From: Nissolia schottii
Taxonomy: Eukaryota > Streptophyta > Magnoliopsida > Fabales > Fabaceae
Assembly (NCBI GenBank): GCA_003254905.1
Contig: QANU01105287.1
Coordinates: 124,001 to 188,000 of the forward strand
Length of the DNA stretch: 64,000 bases
Reading direction: 5' to 3'
The notes under the pieces are model-generated. The model had not been told where the DNA came from. It made no database searches and was given only the letters and a program-made list of their open reading frames with translations. The position numbers and the translations under genes were made by a program. The stretch's first letter is position 1. Each line of letters begins with the position of its first letter. This document shows, piece by piece, positions 13,320 through 25,855 of the stretch.

Positions 13320-13995
13320 ATGGACCACACACGGGTAACTTAAGTTCATCTGTACCGAGAAGTGTATTCCTCTGGTGGGTAGGGCTCCCAAACTCCTCAG
13401 CGTATCTCCAATGTTGTGGCGGTGGTACCTGCAAGGACTCCGACGCTCAAGTAAGTCGATGTAGGATAAGGGTGCAAGATCAAGGATGAGTTCCAGAGAA
13501 TACCTGATGAGTCCAGTCTCATCTATACCTAGGGGTGAGGCCTCCCACGATGGCAAGATAGACGCAGTTGATGTGGCTTGTGATTCCGGGTTTCCCTCTA
13601 GGTTCCGGGGAATCCTGCGTCTGCCGAATTTTCCTCTCAGTCTAGGGATTTATTTAGGTGCCTGATATCTATTTTCTTAACTCGGGGATGGGTCCGTGCA
13701 GGTGGCATGGACTTGGGGCCCATGGTCTAACCCAATTTCACCCCAACCCACGACCACTAAGGATTCAAATTTGAAGAGGGTCCACCTAGAGTCGCTAGTT
13801 TGACCTAATATGAGAAGCGCTCCATGGATATAAATAGACCTACCTACCAGGCATGTAAACTAAGCCTTTCATATACCCTAATATCCATCTCATATAACTT
13901 TTGACTTGGGCGTCGGAGTGCTTATAGGTGCCCACGTCGCCGCATTCATCACTTGTCTAAGGAGGTCTGCACCCTGTATAGGAGGAGCCTTCTTC
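13320..13995. mobile_element. Two LTR remnants in opposite orientation
   Basis: On the minus strand, CTTGAGCGTCGGAGTCCTTG and CAGGTACCACC lie at about 13,423-13,452. On the plus strand, a TATAAATAGACC box (about 13,828) is followed by ACTTGGGCGTCGGAGTGCTT at about 13,903-13,922. The shared TTGRGCGTCGGAGT block marks the U5 part of a plant Ty3/gypsy LTR family. The two copies face each other. No coding part is left. The limits are approximate. Confidence 0.5.
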
Positions 13996-14164
13996 GATAC
14001 AAAATTGTAGTTAGTTGAGTTTATTATATGAGTGAGGGTTACAATTGATGAAGGGATAGCCAACTACACTAGTAGATTGACGTGACAACACTATATAGAT
14101 TGGTATTAGAAATTATATATTATAAATATATTACAGTATGTTTCTAGGCTTTAAGCGTTTAAAG

Positions 14165-14280
14165 AGGTACTTACAGATCACCAACTAGTAAGGCTCTCAC
14201 ATTAGTTAGCGGGATTCGAACTCTTGCCCTTTTGTGTTAAGAGCCCAAACCTTAACTAACTATGCTACTCCATGTCGACA
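14165..14280 (-). mobile_element. tRNA-derived SINE (tRNA-Lys-like head)
   Basis: Read on the minus strand, an A-box-like TAGCATAGTTAGTTAAGG (about 14,266-14,249) is followed by GAGTTCGAATCCC (14,223-14,211), a good RNA polymerase III B box. The A-to-B spacing is that of a tRNA. Between them CTCTTAA sits in the place of an anticodon loop, giving CTT (lysine). The flanking arms do not form a full acceptor stem, so this is a SINE head or a decayed tRNA and not a working tRNA gene. The 3' end of the element is not clear. Confidence 0.6.
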
Positions 14281-14709
14281 AAGCAATGTAATTTGCGGTT
14301 GTTTCTTTTTTCTTTACTTTTACTTTACCAAAACAAAATGTTTTCAGTAACTCACTAATTGTTGAGGTGCCATTAGACGACCTTTGGAATCGTAAAGGGG
14401 CAGTGAGGGTAAATAAAACATGGGCATTGTTGTCACAGGCTACTGCTACTGCCAGTTTCCTTCGGTAACATACATAGCCCCACACAGTAACCGACCATTG
14501 AAAGCTACTACCACCCAAACTGTGCCCGCCACAACCTCCATCAACTTTAAAAACGCAACGTGGCTCGTCTCTCTTACTTCGTTCCCAACTTTCTTCCCCT
14601 TTTTCCAATCTGAAAGCAGAGAACTTCTCCCTGCTTTCTCTAATATCATCATCATCTCGTTTCAGCCGTTTCCACATTTTCTCCTCCTTTGTTTTTGCAG
14701 CTGTGAGAA

Positions 14710-14910
14710 ATGGCAAAGCTACACGTTGCAAGGGTCATGACAGAGGTTGCTCCTCCAAGATTTGTCTCGGTGACCCGCCGCCGCTTGAAGAAGATGCTGG
14801 ACACCATCGCTGAGGAAGAGAATGAATTTCTCTCTGACAAATGCTTCTCTTCAAAAAATTGTGCTTGTTCCTCTGTGGGAATAACTTCTCGTTGTTCCAA
14901 CAGATATTAG
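14710..14910 (+). CDS. Small plant protein of unknown function, 66 residues
   Basis: The frame starts ATGGCAAAGCTACAC and ends at TAG 14,908-14,910. The N-terminal core EVAPPRFVSV…RRLKKMLDTIAEEENEF resembles a family of short uncharacterised plant proteins with an EVAPPxFVSVxRxR…KMLDTIxEE core, as far as I remember it. The upstream DNA is pyrimidine-rich, as in plant 5' UTRs, and TTTTTGCAG just before the ATG could be the acceptor of a 5' UTR intron. The basic RRRLKK stretch sits at about residues 23-28. The C-terminal part has three cysteines (CSSKNCAC-like) but no known motif. There is no membrane segment or signal peptide. The opposite-strand frame (14,900-14,652) is treated as its shadow. 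The function is unknown. Confidence 0.55.
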   Translation: MAKLHVARVMTEVAPPRFVSVTRRRLKKMLDTIAEEENEFLSDKCFSSKNCACSSVGITSRCSNRY

Positions 14911-15485
14911 CCCGTATCAGTCATTTCAGTTTCTTTTTTACTACGAAGAATAAGAGGCTCGTGGCTCATGGTTTGTATCAAATAACTAGGCAGAGGGGAA
15001 CGTGCAACGCATAGGTTCCGGCAATGTGCTGTTTTTCCATTTTTCCGCGGATTAACACCACTTTGGGTTACGGCAATGGGTTGTTTAATTTTCTCGATGT
15101 CTTAACATTCCTTTATTTCTTGTGCTCTAGGAAACTCCCTTCTGAGTTTCATCCTCCTATTCAGTGCTGGCAGCTCCAAATAAAGTTACTTGCGTAACTC
15201 TTCTTGTTCTTATTGGCTTTTTATGGCAGTAGCATAGATGAATCCTAGTATGATCTAGGATGATGTGAATCACTTCCTTTCTAATGGCCACAAGAACAAG
15301 AAGGTCTCAGTCTGCAACATGATTGTGTCAAGCAATTGCTTGTCAACGGGCAATGTATCTTCTCCTTTATTTTTTTTTGAATGATAATGTTTGGAGATGT
15401 GCTTTAACTACTCAACTGTTATAGGTCTCAGTTCTCGAGTCGCATATTTCTGCATGTTCTGATACGGCCTTATCGCAAACAAAAA
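14911..15485. other. Stretch downstream of the small gene
   Basis: Probable 3' UTR and intergenic DNA. I see no further gene. Confidence 0.4.
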
Positions 15486-15700
15486 TGCTACATGTACACC
15501 CAATTTCATATACTCATACATACATTATTAATAATGCACAAACTTTATTCTCACGAGTGCACAAACATTACAAGCTTGTAAATGATACTTTCAACTATAC
15601 TTAATTTAGTGCACAAACATTACATGAGTTAAAACACAAACTTTATGTACATAAGTACGAGGTGTATGTATGGTGTATGGTTTTAAGTGTACGTGTAGCA
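15486..15700 (-). mobile_element. 215-bp MITE, copy 2
   Basis: Its terminal inverted repeats are TGCTACATGTACAC and GTGTACGTGTAGCA, cleaner than in copy 1 at 6369-6583, to which it is inverted. It lies downstream of the GST pseudogene in the same relative orientation as copy 1 lies to the intact GST. No clear target duplication was found. Confidence 0.8.
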
Positions 15701-16004
15701 GAACTCTATCACAAATACATTTACCACACGCTAACAATAAATAGCATATAAGAAGGGGTTACTTCGTCGCGAGCTTTGCAAGAAATTCAACCACGAAACG
15801 TATCTAGAACATTAATTGAAAGCCGCGGAATTTCCACGACTAAATATGACAGTTTTTGCACGTTGGAATCTAGACCCCATTTATTCTAAAGCACAAACGT
15901 ACATCGTAAACACAAGCAAGAATCCAGCGCTCATAGAAATAACCAAATTGGGAAGGCACGTCCTAGTGCCTGTGTTGAATGAACCCAATTCAACAGCCAA
16001 CAAG

Positions 16005-16412
<408 letters not shown>

Positions 16413-16590
16413 CTAGAATTAGTGAACAAGACTCCGAGAGAATAAGATGTTTGAGGGTGACGAAAAGTGAGGCCTAAATTAGTAAATTTACTAGCAATAT
16501 TTTGACGGATCAGCTTGAAGATTTTGAGTATATCGTGTGTTTGCTACATTGCCTTTGAGATTATTAATTAATTTAGATTATTTTTTTTAT

Positions 16591-16680
16591 TATTATTATT
16601 TTTATTCTCATTATTATTATTATTATTATTATTCCATTGAGGTAATCCACATTATCACTTTGAAGACAATGTGGATTACC
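16591..16680. repeat. (ATT)n microsatellite followed by a perfect hairpin
   Basis: ATT/TTA repeats fill 16,591-16,633. Directly after, GGTAATCCACATT (16,641-16,653) and AATGTGGATTACC (16,668-16,680) form a perfect 13-bp stem with a 14-bp loop. The hairpin is followed by further TAATCC motifs and may be the relic of a small MITE. It ends 30 bp before LTR A. Confidence 0.6.
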
Positions 16681-16710
16681 TGAGTAATCCAGATTATCTT
16701 ATACCAAATG

Positions 16711-19700
16711 TGTATCACCCCACCCTTTTCTTTTCTTATATTCATTATATGTCGCGTAAATAATTATATAAATTATATTTTTATTATTTTTATTCGAGAG
16801 GCTTAGTTAGACCCTTAGGGGTCAGCCTAATGACCCGATTAAGATTTATTAAAGTGCAAAACCCTTTTCTGAGCCTCTAGTTGACTATCAAGCCCCGGTG
16901 GGCCTTGTCGGGCAATCAATGATCCCGTTAACTTAAAATTTGTGCATGATTACCCAAGGAATGTCTTGGTATGTGTTTATATGCCATCCTAAACACATTA
17001 CTTACCCTTACCTCAAATTAAAACTGTCTTAGAAAAATTCTACCAATCTAAAAACTCGGTTAACAGTGTTGGCATTTTGCATACCCGAATTTATTACTAT
17101 CTAAGGCCTGTTTGAGGCCAAGGACAAGTATTAAAACAATTTTTTTAAGGGAAATTACTCATTTTACCTTTTTCAAATCCATTTTAATTTTTTAGAGCCA
17201 AAACGTCACCTTTTATGGTCCTCGAGCATCCCGAATCGCACGTTGAGCCTATGCACAACACCCCGACAAGCTATCTCACATGCATGACGACATGTGGCGG
17301 AACACGCGTCGCCATGCATGTGCCCCCAACCCCACTACGGCCACTGGCCACACCATCACCACATATGTAAAATTACATAGCATGTAATTTACTTAGGAAT
17401 TGGCAATTAATTCCCATAAAAACCTAGCGAATTCTCTCATAGGAAACAAACACAATCAGTAGCAACCTTCACACACATTCAGCCATTTCTTCACCTCCCC
17501 AGCTGTAGCTTTCCCCCTCCATCCAAGCCACCTCCTCTATTTCATCATCCTCTTCATCACCTGCGGCCACCACCCTCCATAGCCACCATCAACACCAAAC
17601 CAGCCATCATCACCCAAAACTGCCACCCTTTACATGCAAGTGCCATTTCATTAGCACCACCTCATATATTCCACTTACTTAGTTCACCAAATTGGAGGCC
17701 AGAGCAACGATAGTTCATAAGCTTTAGGTGGATTCCTTCGCCTCGACAATGACTAGATAGCTAGCCTTCAAGAGCAAGGCTAAGGATTTCTATTTTTTTT
17801 CTTCTAAAAATTGCTTGACTTTCAATTATATGTACATGCATGTGGATAATCTGTATTGTGGTTGTCTTAGCTTGGTTTTGATTGTGAGAAATTTCCCTAG
17901 GAAAATATAAGTCAAAAGGTTGTTTAGGAAGTCAGAAAATTGGTAAAAATCCTAGAATTGATTTGATTTGGATCCGTTTAAATTTATACAAAAAATTTAG
18001 TGGGAGTGTTAAGTTTCAAAATTTTCGGAGCCCCCTACGAGTTTTTTGGGTAAATTAAGCTCAAACAATAATTTTGGGTAAATAGGGGTAAAATGGGAAT
18101 TTCAAAAATGTAGTGGTCAAATCTGGGTAAGATAACATGAAAAATGAATTTAGGGCTATCAAAAACCTTCGGGTAGAGTCCCGAGTCTTTTTGGGTTCGA
18201 CTAATGAAAATTTAGAGAAAATTGATTCTTTTGGGTAAAAAGGGAAAAAATGGGAATTTGGGGAATTTTGAAGGGGCAATTCGAGAAATACATAAAATAT
18301 GAGCATTTGGGGGTAAAAATAATAGTATTGTTGCCTGTAACATAGCCTCGTACTGGTAAGAAGTAGAAGAACGATGTGGATTATAGGGACGAGACCAGTA
18401 CGGGCTACGTCGCGAAGGCAAGCAACCAAGAAAATTTTATACACAAAAAAAAAAAAAAAAAAAGAGCTCAGAATCTTTAAGTCTCGAGTAGTAGGTAAGA
18501 CGACACAATAATATCTTCGTTCTTCTGATGAATGTAGGATTGAATATTAGCTTTAAATGTGGCACTTGTTAAATCTCTATGTAGAGTAGGTTTGCATCAT
18601 GAGTTATCGCCTAGACGAGAAATTGGATGAGACTGTAGGAAGTTACTGGCCAGGTGAGTCGGGTTGACCTTAGAATTCGTAGAATCACTAGACGAAATCA
18701 AATCACTAAAGATAAAAAGAGAATAATTGAACTAGGAATTGAATGAGACGAAGGGGGTTACCGGCCCAATCAATCTGAGCTAACCTTGGTAATAAATGTG
18801 CAAAGTTACTTATTCCCCTTATTCTAACTCTTGAAGTAAGCCCCTCACCATCTGATACGAGATGGTCATTTATACGCTAGATGCGTACGTGGGTCACGTC
18901 CACCGGTTTAAGCTCAATACCGAGAAAGAAGGTTGTACCCCAATCAAAAATCTTCCTGATGGGTACATAAGGGATTCTTAATTATTCATATAGATAGATG
19001 AGTTATGTGCATACATGATTTTATATCACGAGTTATTTTCCTTCGTATTTAGAAAATCACGGTGATACGTAATAATACATTCCGAGTTAATTTCATCATG
19101 TAGTAATTAGGATAAAACTGTTCGGGACTAGATTCACATTAGAAATAATTAATAAAGGCTTGTATTTCTATTTATCACCTAGAGACCCCTCAAACGACGG
19201 AATCATAAGTGAATATAATGCAGTTATCCTACAAGTTACCCTCTGAGAATGTAAATTCTCATTCCCCATTTGTTTATGATTCTAGATCATTATGACGAGC
19301 AGACAGGATGTCCCTAGGGTGAAAACCCTACGGACGGACACCATGATTGGTCCCACTTTCGTAGCCGTCACAATTTTCGTGACGGTGGAGTTCATAGGCG
19401 ATCGTGATATATTTCCATCAGTAGCGCCTTTACCTCCGCCAGCCCCATCTCCTATCCTTACTCCCACACTAGCACCAGCGTCTGTTGAGCCACTCGAGCC
19501 CACGATGCCAAATCCTCCCCCAATGCCAGGGTCTTGCTATGGGACACCCATTATCCTTGATGACCTAGCGCCCGATCCATATGAGAGGATTATCCATGAG
19601 ATCCCAGTCCTCATCCCGTATAGAGCCTTTCCCTCGATACAGCAGGGAAAACATACCCGTAAGGCCGCTAGGAAGAGTATGCTATTTGTCAGTTGCTAGG

Positions 19701-20414
19701 ACGGTGTTCACATCGTCATGCCACATGATGCGGAGGTAAGACCTTCTGGCCATGTCCCTCCGTGGTCCCTTGAACATAGGGGCCCTTGGGTAACACGCTT
19801 AAGGGCGATCTCTGACAATGAGGAGGAGGACCTTAAGGAGGATCCTAAGGAAGACTCAGAGGACAACGAGTCGGGGAGTCATTGAGTTGAGTAGAACCAT
19901 AGAAGATGCTATCTTTGGAGGACAAAGGCTTTTTTCAAGGGAATTTTGTGATCATTGTGAAGGGACTTTGTATTTTGTTATGTACGTCTTTACTTGTATA
20001 TGTATCTGGTATAGCGTAGGCCAGTGGAAGTAGCTACACCACAGCTCCTACGCGTGATGGTAAATGGTGTAAATAACTATATATGTATGTATGTATATCA
20101 TATGTGGATTTTCTGGGACCATTTGATATATATTCTCTTATACAAGGAATGTATGTTTTGTATGACGATATGAAGTGTTGATGTTGTATGCCTTAGTATA
20201 TGATTGGTTTGATTGGCACTTACGTCCATTTTTCTGTTATGTTACGAGTATGACTCATGCCTTCCTTTTTAAAGTAAGAAAAGTTTAAATTGATCCATAT
20301 TTTTGTACCTAAAGTATATTTCAAAAATAAGTCTAAAATTAATTCAGCATTAAGGTAACAAACTAGTGAGCATTACTTATGACTTAAGTGTAACTAGCTA
20401 GCTAGGGTGTTACA
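16711..20414 (+). mobile_element. 5' LTR of chromovirus A
   Basis: The 3' end AGCTAGGGTGTTACA at 20,414 is followed by a degenerate primer-binding site (TTTGTATTAAGCGG, compare TGGTATCAGAGCGG). The proposed 5' end TGTATCACCCC at 16,711 matches the TGTAACRYCCC start of the relatives at 21,721, 22,562 and (minus strand) 34,254. The length of about 3.7 kb is large but in line with LTRs B to D here. It carries an open frame at 19,292-19,699 (135 codons, proline-rich in the middle) and a TTATGATTCTAG block at 19,274-19,285 shared with the other LTRs. The left edge is less certain than the right. Confidence 0.7.
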
Positions 20415-23414
20415 TGTTTGTATTAAGCGGTTAGTCTAAGTGAGCCTGAAGACTATGCCGAATTATGCTTCCTAGCATGTTATCGGTGTATTAAACTACC
20501 TAGTTGTATGTTGGTGAAACTGTATTGCACTAGCATCTCCTTGAGCCTAATCAACTCATGATTTATGCAAGTGCACAATAGTCATCCATGCTTCCCTGTA
20601 AAGCATGCACAACCTATGACTGAACCTACAGACTTCAGAGACCTGGTCAGGGAAATAGTGCAAGTATCAACCTGAATAACCGAAGTAATGGCTCAAAAAG
20701 ACACAGCTCCAAATTCCCAAGAGGTGGATGCTCATAGATATGCAGAGTTCAAGATAGCTAATCCTCCCACATTTGTCAGAATTATGGACCCAGATCAGGT
20801 GGACAACTGGGTAATAGAAGTGGAACAAATCTTTGAAGACATTCCATGCACCAATGCACAGAAAGTGCGTTTCACTACGAGGAAGCTGAAGGCCTCCGCC
20901 CGTGATTGGTGGAACTCCACAAGGCCACTTTTGAAGAAAAGAAGAGCTCAGATTTCATGGGAACAGCTCAAGGTGGTGTTCTTCGACAAGTATTTTCCTA
21001 GGGAACTACATGAACACAAGGAAGCAGAATTCTTGGAACTGAAGCTGGGAGATAGGTTGGTGGCATAGTACACTGCCAAATTTGAGGGATTATGCAAGTA
21101 CTCTAGGACCTACCAGCTTAATCTAAACAAAGAATGGAAGTGTGGAAAGTATCAGAGGGGCCTCAAATTGGAACTACAATCCTCCATCAACATTCTTGGT
21201 GTCGGGATTACGGCGCATTGGTCAACAAAAGCTTGGATTGTAACACCCTAGCTAGCTATTTACGGTTAAGTCGCAAACAATGCTCACTAGTTTGTCACTT
21301 ACGCAGTTGGAATACTTTTAGTCCTATAATTGTTTTCGAAAATACCATTTACTAAAAATATGGACTAATTTAAACTTTTTTCTTTATTACGAAAACGTAA
21401 AGTATGAGCTATGCGTGTAAATAAAGATAATATGTATATACAAGCGATAGAGTCGAAAGGTCTTAAGCAGTCTACATACCATCATAAGGTAATTGCGGAG
21501 AACATAATTTACATTCATCCATAGTGGTCTAGTAACAGTTGCACACGTAGTTATATACATAAGCTCATCCTAAAAGCACATATAAACCCATGACATGTAC
21601 AGGTCTAATACAAAACATAGTGTTAAATCGTCATGGTTCGCAGTTAGAAACATAATCCCTTTGCTCCCTTATTGTGTCTTGTACATCAACAATCTCTATA
21701 GAAGTTGATATCATGATGATTGTAACATCCCACTTTTTTCTTAGCAAAGATTTCGATAATAAATTCGTGTACGAACTCTTTTAGAGGTTGGAAGATTGAG
21801 TTGCAGGTGTCTGTCAATCACCTGGACGTGCGTGACGATGCAACTAGGGTGGACAAGTGCCAGATTTTGGAGAGGTCAGCAAGAAACCTGGCCGCAGCAA
21901 GCAGCGAGGGAAATCGAAGGAAGAGGGCCAAACAAGGAAGTGTCTCACAGAACTAGAAGAGAGGGAAACCTTTTCTAGCCTTACAAAAATAAGTTTAGGA
22001 GGTGCGGGAAGAGACAAGATACTTAGATAACTGATAAGAGTGTATGAATGCTTAAGCGTATTCTGTTTTGGAAAGTAAAAGCTTGAGAGACTGAGTTTTG
22101 GGGGATTGTAGGTGGGAAACAAGAGAATTAAAAGAAGATTGTATGAGAGGATATAAAGTTGGGTTAAGCGTGGAAGTGGAATAAATAAGTCTTTAAAGAG
22201 GATATGTGCACAGAATATAAATTAGGTTAAGAACTAGGTAAGAGCACAAATAGGGTTGTAAGTGTAAGTATAAAGTTAAGGAGATTGAATGAATATCAAG
22301 AGGATTGAGTAGGGGAATGACTGTCTGGTGCAATCCAGGACTCATCTAGGGAAGTATGAAAGATTAGTTTACTGAGGACATAGGAGAATTTGGTAAGCCT
22401 TAGAGTGCAGGCGAGTTAAGTGTACAAACGGGAGCAAGATACAGTCAGGAGCAAGTGGGGTTAGAATGGTAATAGGTAAAAGCCTTAGTCAAAAAGTGGA
22501 GGACCCGAAAATTTGGCTACACTGGAATTTCGGGGCAAAAATTTGTTAAGGAGGGGTAGAATGTAACATCCCGCTTTTTCCCTGTACAAAGATTTCTCAT
22601 AATAAATAATTATAAGCCGATCAGGGAGACCAGAAAATTAAATTATTACCTTTAACTCATAAGAATCACAGTTAAAATTTGGGTTTCGCGATCTCGCAGA
22701 CTTTCCCAAGACTCGGGACGACTTTCGATCCGATTGAAAATTTTTTCGGATACCCAAAGTGACCGTAAAATACATTAATAAGAAAATAATTCCAAGAATA
22801 CATTAACCAGACTCAAACTACTAATAAGGAAAATTAGTAGATCACGATGGTGCGTCCGGAATATTTTTCAGACAGCCGTACGCGAAGCGCCAGGACAGCG
22901 AACGAAAAAACACGATAAAACATGATCAAAATTGTACTGAGCAAGTCAAGCTTATCCCCTGCCACGGTTGGCAGGGATAAGTTTTATATATATAATAAAA
23001 TATAATATTATATACTATAATAATAATAGTAATAGTAATAATAATAATATATATAATATAATATAATATAATAAAATATATTAATTAATGGCGGTGGAAG
23101 CTGCCTATAAATAGGCAAGCAACCTAAAGCCATTTGCTTCATTTTCCTTTCTTTGTTCGTTCATTTTTCTTTCTTTGTTTGTTCCATTCGCGCAATGCTG
23201 TTATGATGTCGTGCACTGTCTATGTGATTTTTCTGTGATATTGTATGAGTATATTTTTGTAAAACAAACATAGGAAATATTATGTAGAAAATATAGGGAT
23301 AAAGATGCAAGAGGGATTTTTAGTAGTTTTGAAGTTAGAAAAATATAACTGTATTGGTTGGAGCTGTGTAGGAAGCCTCAGTAAGCAGTGAGAAATATTT
23401 AATTTCGACATTGT

Positions 23415-23660
23415 GATTTCCGTCCGCTGAGCGGCCTCACGTATAAACAAACCTTGTTGAGCCTCTCAGGTTAAGGAGCTTAGCGGCCACCCTGGTCCAC
23501 TGAGCTTGTCTCTTGGTCCGTGCGCTGGGCAGCCTAGCCTAGGGGCTGAGCAGCCTGACCTAAACCTATAAGAAATGTTTGGCACAAGGATGGCTAAGTA
23601 ACCTGGGAGCCCCTTATGGGCGTTGGGCGACCTAGCTAGGGCGCTGAGCGGCCTAAAGAA
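23415..23660. repeat. Array of GCTGAGCGGCC-like motifs in the LTR of element C
   Basis: CCGCTGAGCGGCC and close variants (GGAGCTTAGCGGCC, GCGCTGGGCAGCC, GGGCTGAGCAGCC, GCGTTGGGCGACC, GCGCTGAGCGGCC) recur about six times at irregular spacing, downstream of the TATA box. Several copies are partial palindromes. Confidence 0.7.
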
Positions 23661-25182
23661 TCCTAAGTTACTAAGTTAACTTTGAACTGAGGAGTTCTCA
23701 TGAGCCCACACACTCCAACCCAGTACCGAACCTCTGAAATATACCTACAATAATGTAAATGATTATGTGACTATATGTTGTAATTGTAATAGCATGCATC
23801 ATCAGGACTTGGTCGTCAGTAAGGCTTAGGACAACTATAAATAACTAGAGGTTAAAGTCACCTAATTGTATTAAGATAAATAATGGACCTAGGGAACCAA
23901 CTAAGTCTAAAGACGGGCCTGACCACAGAGGGTTTGGAGTAGCCCGAAGATATGACCTAGTTATACAATCAGGAAATCCCTATCTCTTGGCACGTCTAGC
24001 ATGACAACGCCCCTTGCCAGTCTAGCAAGAAGGACTAGTTTGTAATGATAAAACGCAAGCATAGTCCTGAACGCAGGCTTCGTCCTGGTCTTAATAAAAG
24101 TAAAGCACGAAAGTAAACAAGAGTCTGAGTCATGCCATGACGTTACAAGTGAACGTAGGCCCAGTAACACCCCTGCTAACTGCCCACTTCCATGGTAGTA
24201 AGCAATGCTCACAGGGTTGTTCTTCGTTGTGTAGGGTTACTTATAGCCCTTACTTTTACCCTCGAAAATATTTCTTACGTAAAAATATGGACCAATTTGA
24301 AAATCATTCGGGTGCTTATCAAGTTATAAGTTAGGAGCCATGTGTGATTAAGAGAATATATAACAATAATCGCTAGCGGCTACCACAAGTTAGGTAGAGA
24401 TCATAGCGGAACATGAAAAGCAGGTGTATATATATTTACAATCACAGTCCCAAAACACAGTTACACATTTTTCTTAATAATAAATAGTTACATAAAAATT
24501 ATAAAAGTCATAAAACATAATACAAAACAGTTATCGCTTTAGCGCAACCTTCGTCACTCTACTCGGGTCGTGGAATTGTCCTGCTGCCGCCGTTCGTCGC
24601 CTACCATGCGTCCCTTGGGTCAATCTCCTAGCTGTGCCCACCTGGATCCATAACCGAGTGGGGATGAGAACACTTAGTCCTCAGTAGGGTTCCTTGGCTC
24701 TACCTATCGCTTCATTTCTTAGCTATCCTCTAGGCCGTTCAGGGATTTCTAAGTGATCATGCGTACTAACATCCTACTGATTATTATCTTTGCCTACGCT
24801 CCTGAACAGCTTTATCTACTTTACTAGGTGATAGGGGATCTAATCTTTCTTATCTAAGTTCTCGTGCTTATTTACTTTCTTTGTGAATATACATAGCCGT
24901 CTCGAGCGTTCTCTTGACAGTACTTACTACATACATGTTTACATACATACTGACATACATACAATTATTCATTCATCACATCATTGCATATACATACACT
25001 TTATACTTTATGCTTGGGGACTTGGGGATCTCTTACGCATACCGACTTACCCGGGTTAGCGTCATTCTTCTTCTTTCTTTATTCTTTTAGGTATGACGTC
25101 AACCTCTCTTTCATCTCTTATTGCTTCGATGAGCAATTCTGTACTTTACTTTACATTTCTTGGTGCCATTAACCTCTACGAA

Positions 25183-25380
25183 ACAATCCACCCTTTTGGG
25201 ATTAATTCGTTAACCAAATCCACCCTTTTGGGATTTGGCAAGGTAACACTTTTCCTTCCTTGTGTCCTTAACCTTTGCGAACCAATCCACCTTTTTGGGA
25301 TTAATTGGTTAACCAATCCACCCTTTTGGGATTGGCAAGGTAACACATTGGCCACTCCACCCTTTTGGGACTGGCGAGGG
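25183..25380. repeat. Short tandem repeat with CCACCCTTTTGGGA core in solo LTR D
   Basis: The core CCACCCTTTTGGGA occurs five times (about 25,191, 25,220, 25,288, 25,319 and 25,366), alternating with GGCAAGGTAACAC. The core is itself a partial palindrome. Confidence 0.75.
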
Positions 25381-25624
25381 GCGTGTCAGTTAGACTTTGC
25401 CAAGAGAGGGTTTCCTAACATATAACTACATACTTATTCCTTAACAGTCTGTTATGCTTCATTTAAACATTAAGTGATTGACCTCTACTTTTCTAGGGTT
25501 GTCCTAACACCTATGCGACAACCCATCCTCATGATGCATGCTTGAATGCACAACCGTGGCCTAGCCTTACTCATTGGGTCCCTTAGAACCACTGAAATCT
25601 CAAGTTTTTCAGGTTTCATTCGAA

Positions 25625-25855
25625 TGGCCTATGGAGTATTTGAATGAAGTCCTGTGAGTTCTTTCATTCAATTAGAAAGGGGTTTCAATCGATTAAAAGC
25701 CATCAGGACCCTCCTCGTTCGAATCCTATTGGAATTCAATCGAATGAAATCCAGAATTTTCTTTTCATTCAACTGAAATGGAATTCAATCGATTGGAAGC
25801 TGATTTTTGGCTTTCCTTTGATTGAATTCCCCTCCATTCGATTGAAAGCTTTAAA
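25625..25855. repeat. Array of ATTCAATCGATT-like motifs in solo LTR D
   Basis: ATTCAATCGATT, ATTCAATCGAATG, CATTCGATTGAAAG and similar words in both orientations recur about ten times. The array sits downstream of the promoter box of LTR D, close to the place that holds the GCTGAGCGGCC array in the LTR of element C. Confidence 0.7.

Noticed and set aside
14211-14280. Functional tRNA-Lys gene
   Set aside because: The A and B boxes are good but no proper acceptor stem is visible, so a SINE head is more likely.
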